Positions 1 to 12,500 of a stretch of DNA of 64,000 bases are shown here, piece after piece. Location: positions 3,763,001 to 3,827,000 of the forward strand of contig CP084619.1 in the NCBI GenBank assembly GCA_025917655.1, given 5' to 3'. Within the stretch, counting starts at the first letter, position 1, and each line of letters opens with the position of its first letter. The stretch is from Chlorella sorokiniana (Eukaryota; Chlorophyta; Trebouxiophyceae; Chlorellales; Chlorellaceae). Both the position numbers and the translations under genes were made by a program. The notes under the pieces are model-generated. The model did no database searches, was not told where the DNA came from, and saw nothing but the letters and a program-made list of their open reading frames with translations.

Positions 1-3000
1 CCCTGGATCGGTACCGCCGCATCCCAGCCCCAGCCAAAGCCCTCCATGCAGCTGAGGGCACAATCGCCCATCGGGCCCCCTATGCCCCTGCCAGGCCGCC
101 TCCCCTTGACACACACGCACCACGCGCGCCCTTGCCCACATGCAACTACACACATGCCCCCCCCCCGCCCCCGCTGGATTGCGCACCGTTCTTGATCAGC
201 AGGCAGCAGGTGCCCACCGCCTTCTCCGGAATGTCCATGTCGGCTCCCGCGGGAAGGAGACGAAGCGCACCCCGGGCGTCTTGGAGGACAGCGCCTTGCT
301 GCGCAGGGCGTGCCACACCTCGCCTGTGCTCTCCAGCCGCGTGCCCGCAGGGAAGTGGGCGTCGAGGGGGAGTCAGGCTGGCGCGCCCCAGCGTGGCGAT
401 GGAGGGGGCGCTCGTGATCGGCGCAGGGCGGGTGTAGCGACGAGTTGTGTGCCGATGGGGAGAGGGAGTCCATTGGGGGCAGCGAGCCGGGGGCAGCTCT
501 CAAAGGGGCTGATGGGCAGGGAGCCGGGGCCCTGGCTGCTGCGCACCGACAACCGCGGCTGGTTCAGGCTGCCCGGCCGGGAGCGCAGCCCGCCACTGCC
601 GAGCGGGATGCCCGCAGCCGCCGCAAACGGCGTTGCGCTGGCATGCTGCTCAAGGCTTCCCGGCTGCGGCTGCGGGGCTGGGAACCCCGCGTGCCTGTAC
701 CCGGCGCCATGCGCCTGGGCGGCGGCCGGCTCCTGGCTGCCGCTGGGGTGCTGCTGGCCCGCAGGCTGAGGCTGGGGTGCAACCGCGCCGTTGGCATGGC
801 CGTTGCCCTGCTGCTCGGGGTGCTCTCGGCCGCAGCGGGCAGGCTCGCCTCTTCGCCGGTCAGCACGCCCAGCAACGACTCCAGCTCCGCCGCAACTTCC
901 TCGGGGCTGCCCAGCGGTGCGGCAAGCCCCGCGCTGCCAGCCCGCCGTTGGCGTTTTGTTTGGCTGCTGGACCGCCTGGCTGCCCTGTGGCCCGCGCCGT
1001 TAGCCTGCATAGAGGCGTCGCTAGACCCCGCCGCTGACTCGGCGGCCGACGCGGCCATGCTCTGCTGCCAGGTGGCCGCCCCCGCCGAGCTGCCGCTGCC
1101 ATGGATGGCGTGCACTGCGTTGCGCTGCATGACATCGCGCTCCCCCTCCGCCTCCTCCCCCTCCTCCCCCTCCTCGCCCTCCTCGTCCTCCTCCAGAATA
1201 GCCCCCTCACGCATCCCCTGCTGCGCCTCCCACAGCGCTTCGGGCTTGAGGCTGGCCACCAGCGGCATCGCCACGCCGTCAGCGTTGCTGTCCTGGATCA
1301 CGTCCATGAGGGCCTGGGTGGTGATGGACTGGGCGCCTGATAGGCGGGATCATGTGGGGTGGGGTGGGGTGGGGGAGGGGCGGGCAGGGGAGGGGTGCGC
1401 GTGGGTGGTTGAGGGGTGGCGGAACGGCGACGGCGGCGCAACGATCGTTGGTGACTTGTACAATCGGTAAAGAAAGAGAAGGCGAGGCACGCAATCCAGG
1501 ACATCCCGCCTGCTCAGGCCGGCCACAAAAGCATGCAAGGCAGCTGCTGGAGGCAAGGCGGGGCAGCAGGAGGCGCCAGGGTACGCATGCAGGCGCAGCA
1601 GGCGGCAGCGGGGGCGCACCTTCCAGGATGCCGCGCCCAAACACGGTGGTGGCCACCTCGACTGCAGTGGACATGGGGCGGGGGCGCCCTGCTGCTCCTC
1701 AGACACCTGCGCAGCAAGGGTGCAGGGGGCCGACACGAGCACCGCCATCCGTGTCACACGATGGCCTAAACCAGGCTAGAAGCTGTGGCTGCCTGAGCAA
1801 TGGCCGTCCGTCGCTGTTCTTTGCTGGCGCTGACGCTTCACTAACCAGCACGTTGCATGCGCCTGCGTCGCCCCCACCTCACCCACCCACCAGCTCGTTG
1901 GTCCAGTTTTCCAGGGAGGGCGCGTCGTCCATGCGCGACAGATCCATGCTCTCGTCATCACCCGCAACCCGCCCCTCCTCCGGAAGAGCCACCCAGGGGT
2001 GGTGCCGCAGCTGCGCGCCATCAAAGGGCGTGTGCAGCGGCAAAGGCGGCCAGGTGATTGATGGAGCAAGCTTGATCCGGCACGCTGGCGCGCGGAATAC
2101 GAGGTGGTCCCCCTACACCCATTGTGCAGGCCCATCCAGCCTGATCACCTGCTCTGCGGTCGGTCGCTTGGCGGGGTCCTTAGAAAGCAGGCCGTCCAGC
2201 ACTGAGCGCAGGGCGGCACTGCACAGTTGGGTGGAGCGGTCACAGCAGGCGGATGCGTGAGGCTGGTGCTGGGCAGGGTGCCGCACATCATGCAAGCAGG
2301 TGCACGGGGTGACCAGCCAACCCCGAGTGAGGGCGACGGAAGTCGGAGCGTGGCTAGCGCGGGGTTGGCCTTGCTGCAAGGAGAGGCGCTGCTGGTGGGC
2401 CCGCTCGATGCGCACCTTACGGATATGTGCTCCGGGTACCGCACCTCCTGCGTCTGTACCGCCTCGTACAGCTCATCCAGGGTGGCGCCCTGGTGAGCAG
2501 CAGGCGTGGCGGACAAGCTCAACAAGATGGCGAGGACGGCAAGGGAGGGGGAGGCACTCGGGCTGGAGCAATGCGCTGCAGACCCGACCAGCAAGGCAGC
2601 AGGCGTGCGGCGAGCTTGCCTTGAACGGCAGGTCGGCAAAGAGGAAGCAGTACAGGGTGACCCCCAGCGCCCACATGTCGGCAGGCTTGCCGCGGTACGC
2701 GCCGCCGCTGCGCACCTCGGGCGCTGCGGGCAGGGGGCAGGGCAGGCAGGCACCGGGCAGCGTGGCTGGGGGGCAGGCGGGCGGAGCATGGGCGGCCGGC
2801 GCTGCTCAGCGCAAGGAGCCCCGGCGCCGCCACCCACCCATGAAGGCGGGCGTGCCGAGCGTCTTGTCAAACACGTCGGCTCCCTCGTTGAAGAAGTGGG
2901 CCTGCGGGTGCGGGGGGTGCGAGGGGTGGGGTGAGGGGAGGCTGGAATGCTTGGCCCCTGCTCGCAGCAGTCGCCCGCGACCGGTGCTTTCGTGCCTTGC

Positions 3001-4592
3001 CCGTCAGCTTTGCAAGGCCCCCGCACCTAGGACCCCCACTTGCCAACCAGTGTAGACCCCCTCCCACACACCCACCCACACCCACTCACCACACCCACCC
3101 ACCCGCCCACCCGCGCCCTGCCCACCTGCCCAAAGTCTGCGATCTTGACCAGCCCCGTCCCGCTCAGCAGCACGTTGTCGGGCTTCATGTCGCCGTGCAC
3201 CACCGCCGCGCCGTGCAGGTAGGCCAGCCCGTCCACCATCTGGCGGAAGTAGTACTGGGCCAGCGACTCGCCCATGGGGGCGTCGCCCTGCTGCAGGGGC
3301 CCCGCCTCTGCATACTCCTGCACCATCACCACCTGCAGCCCGACGGGGTGGCCGAGCACGCGTGCGGCGGTGGTTGGCATGCAGGGCTGAGTGACATGGG
3401 CCCTGGGCTGTGCCACAGTGGCACTGGTGGACATGCAGGCCTTCGCTCCATTGTGCTTCTGCACCGGCCGCAAGCTGGCATCAAGCAGGGGGCGCCGCTT
3501 GCAAGACGATGCAGCCGGCTGGTCCTGCCGCGGTCCACCGCCGGCCCCCTCCGCCCCCAGGGCGCGGCCCCTGCCCACCTTGTCCTCGGCCTCAATGACC
3601 TCGAAAATCTTGATCAGGTTGGGGTGGTTCATGGAGCGCATGACATTCACCTCGCGCCTGCACAAGGGGGCACAAGGGGACAGCAAGGCGCTCGTCTTCC
3701 TGGGCTTGCTGCAGCAGGCAGTGCAGCAGGGCAGCAGCGCGCAGGACGGACAGCCAGCCCTGCCAGCCCCGCAGCAGCAGCAGCAGCAAGGCGGTGCGCG
3801 GCTGTCCCCGTCTCCCGCTGCCGTCCCACCTGAGCATCTCCAGCGCGTCGCCCCCGCCGCCAGCCGCGCGGCGGGGCCCCAGCATCTGGCGCTTCAGCTG
3901 GGTGCGCTGCAGCACCTTGAGCGCATAGAGGTTGTCGTCCTGCATGCTGTAGCACAGCTTGACGCTGCCGTAGGCCCCTTGCCCAGGGCCCCCAGCACAA
4001 TGTAGTCGTTCAGCAGGGTCACGGACGTGCGCTTGCTCTGCGGGGCATAGGGCGGAGAAGGGGGCGAGCGCCAGCGTGTGAATGAAACCCGGGAGGGGGG
4101 GCCCGCGTGAGGGCGCGCGGTAAGGTCGAGCTTCGGCGGCGGAGCAGCACCGAAAGTCAACAAGTCTGTTGTTTATGATCATCAACAGCAAGCGCCCCAA
4201 TGTGCGCGTGCAGCCCGTACCTCTATGACGCCCACGCGCAGGCCAGAAGTGTGGCGGAAGCCGGCGTTGGGGCCTCGGCTGGAGGTGTCCAGCTGGCTCC
4301 CTGTCAGTGTCACAGAGGCATCCCTGTCCGTGCTCATGGAGTGCACCTCGGGCGGCCAAGTTGCTCCGCCGGCAATAGGTCGTCTGCAAGGAGAAGCATA
4401 GGCACCATGAAGCACCACGCCGAGCGCAGGGATATACCACTGTTTCCACTGCGGCGGCGGCGCCAGTGCTCCCAAGAAGTCCACCAGGCAGGCAACCCGG
4501 CAACTCAATCCGGCCGAACTGACAATCAGACCTGGAGGCTCCTTTTCTGCTTCTCTGCCTTGACTTGCGGGCTTGCTGCTGATACAACCCAT
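1..4592 (-). CDS. CaMKK/GRIK-like Ser/Thr protein kinase, copy 1 (3' end outside window)
   Basis: This gene encodes a protein kinase of the CaMKK / SnRK1-activating (GRIK) type. The ATG at 4592 begins MGCISSKPA, a classic N-myristoylation plus Cys-palmitoylation signal, so plasma-membrane attachment is likely. The kinase domain is spread over about eight exons: a glycine loop near 3970, an HGDMKPDN catalytic loop near 3190 (HGD in place of HRD, as in GRIKs), DFG near 3135, GTPAF near 2850, and a PADMWALG subdomain IX near 2650. The domain closes with HHPWVALPEE near 1995, like the CaMKK HPWVT end. An acidic and Ser-rich tail follows (1300-500), then the start of the cyclic-nucleotide-binding fold (about 200-340) before the window ends. 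The frame breaks at G/C runs, including in the glycine loop (3975-3978) and at 1675-1678. Copy 2 has the extra base at the second site, so these look like base-calling losses. Kinase identity is sure; the exact subfamily is less so. Confidence 0.85.
3050..3125. repeat. C/A-rich simple tract at a 5' splice site
   Basis: On the coding (minus) strand this is a run of GTGGG-type units that starts at the donor directly after the DFG exon of kinase copy 1 and fills the beginning of that intron. Confidence 0.8.
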
Positions 4593-5066
4593 TCAGCAGA
4601 CCGGGGTGGCGTCTATGCGGGTGAAAGCTGTAGGTTTACTCAGACTCGCCCCATTCTCAACGGGACCTCGAGCCTTCATCAGCTGCGAGCGAAGAATTGG
4701 CGAAAGTTGCCACCCTGGCAGCCTGGGCAGCCCGTAATATTCTGTGCTGGGTAAATATGCTGTGCTGCGCCGGTTTTCGGGGAAGTCGAGTCGATCGCCA
4801 TAAACCCGCCTCTGATCAACCCCAGATGCCTTCAAACTTCTTACAGAGCTCTTTTCAGGCCCGCACTGCGCTCCACGCCGCCGGGCTAGGGGCATCGAAC
4901 ATTATTCTCGCTTTCGTGTCCCTTTTTGAGCCTCTCGCTTTCTCGATCAGCTGCTTTACATGATGACAAGAGCGTACGTGAGCAGCGCGGACTGACAGAG
5001 CGGGAGAGATGAGCCAGACGGGCGGGCGGCAGGCTGCAGGCCGCCGCCTGCAGCAAGACGAAACAG
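4593..5066. other. Promoter/intergenic region of kinase copy 1
   Basis: This is the upstream region of kinase copy 1. The first 130 bases or so can still be aligned with the region upstream of copy 2; beyond that the two promoters differ. I see no further gene, TATA box or RNA gene here. Confidence 0.4.
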
Positions 5067-6420
5067 CTAATGAAATGGGAGAGCATGATGTCTCAAGCAG
5101 TGATGGTGGAGACAAAATGCAATGTGGTGAAGGCGTGCCGTTGGGTGCTGGAGGGGGGCAGGAGTGCTAGGATGGGTTACCGGAGACAGGCGCAAAGCGC
5201 GGGCGGTGCCCCGGCGACGCTTGCGACCCTGCTGCGCCTCCTGCTGCTCGTCCACATTGGCCGGAGTCACTGACGACTGCCCACGCCCGTTGCTAGGGCC
5301 AGCTGCATCAAAATCATCGTGCCCTCCAGCCGCGGTGAGGCCCAAGGCCCACCGCACAGCGCTGACCTCGGCAGGCATGGCTGCCCATGCCGCTGCAGCC
5401 TCCTCCGGCTCTGCTTCCTCTAGCGCTTCTGCCAGCAGCAGCAGGCCAAGATAAGTCTGTCCTGCCGAAGCTGCCTGTCCTCTCTGCTGCAATTTGATTA
5501 AGGAGCCGCTTGCGCGGCATACCAGTGGGCAGCGGCGGAGCTGACGTGCTCCTGCAGGTTGAGCTGCTGAGCAAAAAACGCTGTCTTGCCCCTCAATTTT
5601 GCGGCTCTGTGTGCTATCCCGCGGGAGAGCGCAGGCAGCCCAATGAGGTTCCTGGGGAGTTTGACTTTGCTCGTTGCTGCATGGGGGTGCATGTGACAAT
5701 GAGCGCACACCTTTTGACCTGGTTTGCGTCCTATGCCCGGTTGGGAGCCGCCATGGGAGCATAGACGAGGTGTGTGGAGCGCCGCAAGAGGGCGTCTGGC
5801 GAGCCGGCCGCTCCGCTGGCCGAGCGTCTGTAGTTCACAATTTTTGAGCAATTATTGTGATCAAACCAAGCAGAGATGCTGCAAACGCGCGCTGGCAGGT
5901 GCAAATTCAAGTCACGTGGAGCCCTTCTGACAGGTACCTGCTTCTGAGGTGGCAGGGTTGCCGAAACGGCCGGCGTGACATGCGGGGGGTTGAGGGCGCC
6001 GGGGGGTGCACTTTTTGGGCAATCGGCCTCTAAACGCCTCCGCTCTTGCTGCAATATCACCCGCACAAGTCGCCTCCTAGGTTTCCAACAGCTGCCACTC
6101 CTTTGCTTGAGGCCTGCAGCGGCCCTGCACCGGCCCTGAGCGGCTCTGCAGCGGCCCTGCACCGGCCCTGAGCGGCTCTGCAGCGACCCTGCAGCGGCCC
6201 TGCAGCGGCTCTGCAGCGGCCCTGAGCAGCCCTGCAGCGGCGGCCAGCTCGCTCGTAGTGGCACCGAGGGAACCGGCAAGCCGCCGCAGATCCGAGTCTG
6301 CCGCTGACAAGTCATCCAGGGCTGCCTGCTCAGCTGCCTGCAGAAGCCCTACGCCTGAGCTGCTGGTTGTTCGGAAGCTGTGCCACTAGCGGGGCCAGCC
6401 CTTGCTCGTCTGCTCAGGAG
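5067..6420 (-). CDS. Unrecognised gene between the kinase copies
   Basis: I do not recognise this gene. Two minus-strand stretches have protein-like composition. One (about 6080-6380) reads as an Ala/Leu-rich helical segment with an LSAADSDLRRLAGSLGATTS core, followed by the 32-base minisatellite. The other (about 5180-5470) contains LLLLAEALEEAEPEEAAAAW and then a basic GRKRRRG cluster, and ends at a plausible GTAACC donor. Splice sites around the second stretch are credible (…GGCAG before it), but I could not assemble a continuous model with a start codon. The gene sits in the spacer between the duplicated kinases, so a second copy is expected left of the window. It may be a small coiled-coil protein or not a gene at all. 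Confidence 0.25.
6114..6240. repeat. 32-bp GC-rich minisatellite
   Basis: There are four head-to-tail units starting CTGCAGCGGCCCTG. Units one and two (6114-6145 and 6146-6177) are identical 32-mers. Unit three is 33 bases and unit four 30 bases, both with substitutions. On the minus strand it reads as Ala/Arg/Leu-rich repeats inside the unrecognised gene. Confidence 0.85.
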
Positions 6421-6554
6421 CATCCTGTGTGCACCATCTGCATCACCTTCAAGCCACGCAACAGCATTCAGAAAATAGAGCACAGGTGCAAACGCTCGTC
6501 ATGCCTGAGAGCCATACAGTGCATAGTTGAGGGCCAGGGGCCGGCAGGCGCGCC

Positions 6555-9500
6555 TCATTGCTCGCTGCTGCGCCCGCTGCTGCTGCGCACGTCCCTGCGC
6601 TGGCCTCTGCCACCACGCCCGCGTATGATGGCGCCGCTGCCGTGCTTGCCGCCCCTGAAGGAGTCTGTGAAGAACTGGGGCAGGTTGGAGGCGGCGCTGG
6701 CCGCGTCGCCAAGCGGGTCCATCTGCGTCACCTGCTCAGCCAGCTGCGTCGCCAGCTGGCGCGCAAAGCTGACGGCGCGGAAGAGGTCCAGCCGCTCGGC
6801 GGAGCTGGCCTTCAGGCGTTCACGGGCGGCGGCGCGGGCGGGGGCGGCGGGGGCCAGGCAGGAGGCGATGTTCTCCAGAGACTCCAGCTGCAGGATCTCG
6901 GCCCGACTCTTGGACAGGGTGCTGCGCAGGTACACCTGGCAGGGACAGGCGGGACAGGCGGGACAAGCAGGTGAAGCAGGCGGGACCCCATGCGGCAAGC
7001 AAGCATTTTCGGCAAGGGCAGGCTTTGGCCAGGGGGTGGGGTGTGGGGAGGGGTGAGCAAGGAGCGCCAGCAAGCGGGCAGCGCCCGCGCGCCCGCCCCC
7101 GCCCCTCAAACACCCACCCACCCACCAGACACACACACCACACCCACCCACCCCCACCCACCTGCGACAGCGGGTACTGCTTCAGCACCAGCTCAACCGC
7201 CTGGCGCGACAGAGCCACCCCCGCACCTCGGTCCGTGCCCGGAAGACCGGCCGCCAGCGCTCACGCAGCTGCGGCGAGGCGGGCACAGGGGGGCACCGTG
7301 AAGCCTGCCCTGCCCTTGGTGTGCACCAGCCAGGCGGTGCACAGCGACCCTGCTGCCATGCCCAAATGTGCACCAGCCAGACGGTGCGCGGCGGCGGCGC
7401 TGCAGCTGCACCTTGCGGTGCGCGGCGGGCTCCAGCAGCGCGGAGATGCCCAGGAAGTCGTTCGGGCCCCTCACAGTGGACAGCATGTTGGCCTCGGAGT
7501 TGGAGCTGCGCAGGAGCAGGGGGGAGGGGGCGCGCGGCAGCGTGCGCGTGGCTGTGGTCGGGAGATGATGTGGGCCGGGAGCGGCTGCAGCCTGTGTGGG
7601 GGTGGGGAGGCTGTGCTGGGGGCGTGGCGCTGGCGTGAGTGCAGGAGGCGGCGGCAGCCTGCCAGCCCGCCCCAGCCTGGCCCGCCCGCTCACTTGGCGG
7701 AGGCCAGCACGCGCTGCGCCCGCTCCAGCACCTGGTCCACGGTGAGCTGCAGGGAGGCGGAGTGCTGCATGGCGCGCTGGCCCTTGGCGGGGGGCTGCGC
7801 GGGCGGCAGGCAGGGGGAGCGCGGGTGGGTGGCAGCGTGCCAGCATGCGGGCGGCACACGGCGGCGCTGCTGCCCAAGCGGACTGCCCAAGCAGCAGGCG
7901 GATGCGTGGGCCAGTGGGGCGCAGCGTGTTGTGCGCACCGACCGCCCTGGCGTCGGGGCCGCGCGCCACCGAGTCGCGGCGGTTCAGCCGCTCCTCCTCG
8001 TCGCTGTCGCTGCCACTGCTGCTGCCGCTGCCGCTGCTGTAGGGGGCGCCGCGGGACGCGGCACTGCGCCGCCGCCGTGCCACGCGCTGCGAAATCTTCT
8101 GGTAGTCCAGCACCGCAACGTACCGCACGTCCACGATACCTGCGGTACAGCAGTGCAACCTCGTCCAGTGGGTCACGAAGCCCTGGATCGGTACCGCCGC
8201 ATCCCAGCCCCAGCCAAAGCCCTCCATGCAGCTGAGGGCACAATCGCCCATCGGGCCCCCTATGCCCCTGCCAGGCCGCCTCCCCTTGACACACACACAC
8301 CACGCGCGCCCTTGCCCACATGCAACTACACACATGCCCCCGGGGCTTGCGCACCGCTCTCGATCAGCAGGCAGAAGGTGCCTACCGCCTTCTCCGGGAT
8401 GCCCATGTCGGCTCCCGCGGGAAGGAGATGAAGCGCACCCCGGGCGTCTTGGAGGACAGCGCCTTGCTGCGCAGCGCGTCCCACACCTCGCCTGTGCTCT
8501 CCAGCCGCGTGCCCGCAGGGAAGTGGGCGTCGGGGGCGCCAGGCTGGCGCGCCCCAGCGTGGCGATGGAGGGGGAGCGCTCGCGGTCGGCGCGGGGCGGG
8601 TGCAGCGACGAGCTGTGTGCCGATGGGGAGAGGGAGTCCATCGGGGCAGCGAGCCGGGGGCAGCTCTCAAAGGGGCTGATGGGCAGGGAGCCGGGGCCCT
8701 GGCTGCTGCGCACCGACGACCGCGGCTGGTTCAGGCTGCCCGGCCGGGAGCGCAGCCCGCCACTGCCGAGCGGGATGCCCGCAGCCGCCGCAAACGGCGT
8801 TGCGCTGGCATGCTGCTCAAGGCTGCCCGGCTGCGGCTGCGGGGCTGGGAACCCCACGTGCCTGTACCCGGCGCCATGTGCCTGGGCAGCGGCCGGCTCC
8901 TGGGTGCCGCTGGGGTGCTGCTGGCCCGCAGGCGGAGGCTGGGGTGCAGCCGCGCCGTTGGCATGGCCGTTGCCCTGCTGCTCGGGGTGCCCTCGGCCGC
9001 AGCGGGCAGGCTCCCCTCTTCGCCGGTCAGCACGCCCAGCAACGACTCCAGCTCCGCCGCAACTTCCTCGGGGCTGCCCAGCGGTGCGGCAAGCCCCGCA
9101 CTGCCAGCCCGCCGTAGGCTTTCTGTTTGGCTGCTGGACCGCCTGGCTGCCCTGTGGCCCGCGCCGTTGGCCTGCATCGAGGCGTCGCTAGACCCCGCCG
9201 CTGACTCGGCGGCCGACGCGGCCACGCTCTGCCAGGCTGCCGCCAGCGCCGAGCTGCCGCTGCGATGGAGCGCGAGCGATGCGTTGCGCTGCACGACATC
9301 GCGCTCCCCCTCCGCCTCCTCCGCCTCCTCCCCCTCCTCGCCCTCCTCGTCCTCCTCCAGAATAGCCCCCTCACGCATCCCCTGCTGCACCTCCCACAGC
9401 GCTTCGGGCTTGAGGCTGGCCACCAGCGGCATCGCCACGCCGTCGGCGTTGCTGTCCTGGATCACGTCCATGAGGGCCTGGGTGGTGATGGACTGGGCGC

Positions 9501-12500
9501 CTGATAGGCGGGATCATGTGGGGTGGGGTGGGGTGGGGGAGGGGCGGGCAGGGGAGGGGTGCGCGTGGGTGGTTTAGAGGGGTGGCGGAACGGCGACGGC
9601 GGCGCAACGATCGTTGGTGACTTGTACAACGGTTAAGAAAGAGAAGGTGAGGCACGCAATCCAGGACATCCCGCCTGCTCAGGCCGGCCACAAAAGCATG
9701 CAAGGCAGCTGCTGGAGGCAAGGCGGGGCAGCAGGAGGCGCCAGGGTACGCATGCAGGCGCAGCAGGCGGCAGCGGGGCGCACCTTCCAGGATGCCGCGC
9801 CCAAACACGGTGGTGGCCACCTCGACTGCAGTGGACATGGGGGCGGGGGCGCCCTGCTGCTCCTCAGACACCTGCGCAGCAAGGGTGCAGGGGGCCGACA
9901 CGAGCACCGCCATCCGTGTCACACGATGGCCTAAACCAGGCTAGAAGCTGTGGCTGCCTGAGCAATGGCCGTCCGTCGCTGTTCTTTGCTGGCGCTGACG
10001 CTTCACTAACCAGCACGTTGCATGCGCCTGCGTCGCCCCCACCTCACCCACCCACCAGCTCGTTGGTCCAGTTTTCCAGGGAGGGCGCGTCGTCCATGCG
10101 CGACAGATCCATGCTCTCGTCATCACCCGCAACCCGCCCCTCCTCCGGAAGAGCCACCCAGGGTGGTGCCGCAGCTGCGCGCCATCAAAGGCGTGTGCAG
10201 CGGCAAAGGCGGCCAGGTGATTGATGGAGCAAGCTTGATCCGGCACGCTGGCGCGCGGAATACGAGGTGGTCCCCCTACACCCATTGTGCAGGCCCATCC
10301 AGCCTGATCACCTGCTCTGCGGTCGGTCGCTTGGCGGGGTCCTTAGAAAGCAGGCCGTCCAGCACTGAGCGCAGGGCGGCACTGCACAGTTGGGTGGAGC
10401 GGTCACAGCAGGCGGATGCGTGAGGCTGGTGCTGGGCAGGGTGCCGCACATCATGCAAGCAGGTGCACGGGGTGACCAGCCAACCCCGGGTGAGGGCGAC
10501 GGAAGTCGGAGCGCGGCTAGCGCGGGGTTGGCCTTGCTGCAAGGAGAGGCGCTGCTGGTGGGCCCGCTCGATGCGCACCTTACGGATATGTGCTCCGGGT
10601 ACCGCACCTCCTGCGTCTGTACCGCCTCGTACAGCTCGTCCAGGGTGGCGCCCTGGTGAGCAGCAAGTGCGGCGCACAAGCTCAGCGAGATGTCAAGGAC
10701 GCAAGGGAGGGGGAGGCACTCGGGCTGGAGCAATGCGCTGCAGACCCAACCAGCGAGGCAGCAGGCGTGCGGCGAGCTTGCCTTGAACGGCAGGTCGGCA
10801 AAGAGGAAGCAGTACAGGGTGACCCCCAGCGCCCACATGTCGGCAGGCTTGCCGCGGTGCGCGCCGCCGCTGCGCACCTCGGGCGCTGCGGGCAGGGGGC
10901 AGGGCAGGCAGGCACCGGGCAGCGTGGCTGGGGGGCAGGCGGGCGGAGCATGGGCGGCCGGCGCTGCTCAGCGCAAGGAGCCCCGGCGCCGCCACCCACC
11001 CATGAAGGCGGGCGTGCCGAGCGTCTTGTCAAACACGTCGGCTCCCTCGTTGAAGAAGTGGGCCTGCGGGTGCGGGGGTGCGAGGGGTGGGGTGAGGGGA
11101 GGCTGGAATGCTTGGCCCCTGCTCGCAGCAGTCGCCCGCGACCGGTGCTTTCGTGCCTTGCCCGTCAGCTTTGCAAGGCCCCCAGCACCCAGGCCTCCCC
11201 ATTGTTTCAACCAGTGCAGAACCCCCTCCCACCCACACATCCACACCCACTCACCACACCCACCCACCCGCCCACCCACGCCCTGCCCACCTGCCCAAAG
11301 TCTGCGATCTTGACCAGCCCCGTCCCGCTCAGCAGCACGTTGTCGGGCTTCATGTCGCCGTGCACCACCGCCGCGCCGTGCAGGTAGGCCAGCCCGTCCA
11401 CCATCTGGCGGAAGTAGTACTGGGCCAGCGACTCGCCCATGGGGGCGTCGCCCTGCTGCAGGGGCCCCGCCTCCGCATACTCTTGCACCATCACCACCTG
11501 CAGCCCAACGGGGGCCGAGCATGCGTGCGGCGGTGGTTGGCATGCGGGGCTGAGTGACGCGGGCCTTGAGCTGTGCCACAATGGCACTGGTGGACATGCA
11601 GGCCTTCGCATTGTGCTTCTGCACCGGCTGCAAGCTGGCATCAAGCAGGGGGCGCCGCTTGCAAGACAATGCGGCTGGCTGGTCCTGCCGCGGTTCACCG
11701 CCGGCCCCCTTCCCCCCCGGGCGCGGCCTCTTGCCCACCTTGTCCTCGGCCTCAATGACCTCGAAAATCTTGATCAGGTTGGGATGGTTCATGGAGCGCA
11801 TGACATCCACCTCGCGCCTGCACGGCGCAAAAGGGGGCACCAGGGCGCTCGTCTTCCTGCAGCAGGCAGCACAGCAGAGCAGCAGCGCGCAGCAGCGCGC
11901 AGGACGGACAGCCAGCCCTGCCAGCCCCGCAGCAGCAGCAGCAGCAAGGCGGTGCGCGGCTGTCCCCGTCTCCCGCTGCCGTCCCACCTGAGCATCTCCA
12001 GCGCGTCGCCCCCGCCGCCAGCCGCGCGGCGGGGCCCCAGCATCTGGCGCTTCAGCTGGGTGCGCTGCAGCACCTTGAGCGCATAGAGGTTGTCGTCCTG
12101 CATGCTGTAGCACAGCTTGACGCTGCCGTAGGCCCCTTGCCCAGGGCCCCCAGCACAATGTAGTCGTTCAGCAGGGTCACGGACGTGCGCTTGCTCTGCG
12201 GGGCATAGGGCGGAGAAGGGGGCGAGCGCCAGCGTGTGAATGTAACCCGGGGGAGGGGGCGCGTGAGGGCGCGCGGTAAGGTCGAGCTTCGGCGGCGGAG
12301 CAGCACCGAAAGTCAGCACGTCTGCTGCTGCTGATCATCAACAGCAAGCGCCCCAAATGTGCGCGTGCAGCCCGTACCTCTATGACGCCCACGCGCAGGC
12401 CAGAAGTGTGGCGGAAGCCGGCGATGGGGCCTCGGCTGGAGGTGTCCAGCTGGCTCCGTGTCACAGAGGCATCCCTGTCCGTGCTCATGGAGTGCACCTC

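Larger units (their letters stand above)
1..4720. repeat. Tandem segmental duplication, left copy
   Basis: The sequence from base 1 reappears from base 8181. The offset is 8180 bases at the left end and 8152 at the kinase start codons (4592 against 12744), so a few small indels separate the copies. Exons and introns are nearly identical. Similarity weakens in the first intron and fades about 130 bases upstream of the start codon. Because the match is already running at base 1, the duplicated unit very probably continues to the left of this window. Confidence 0.95.

Noticed and set aside
1-4592. Kinase copy 1 as a decayed pseudogene
   Set aside because: The breaks are single-base losses in G/C runs, some absent from the other copy, and well-conserved genes elsewhere in the window show the same pattern.
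6971-8431. A 486-codon plus-strand open frame
   Set aside because: It is antisense to the CNBD exons of the kinase gene, whose splice junctions are clean.
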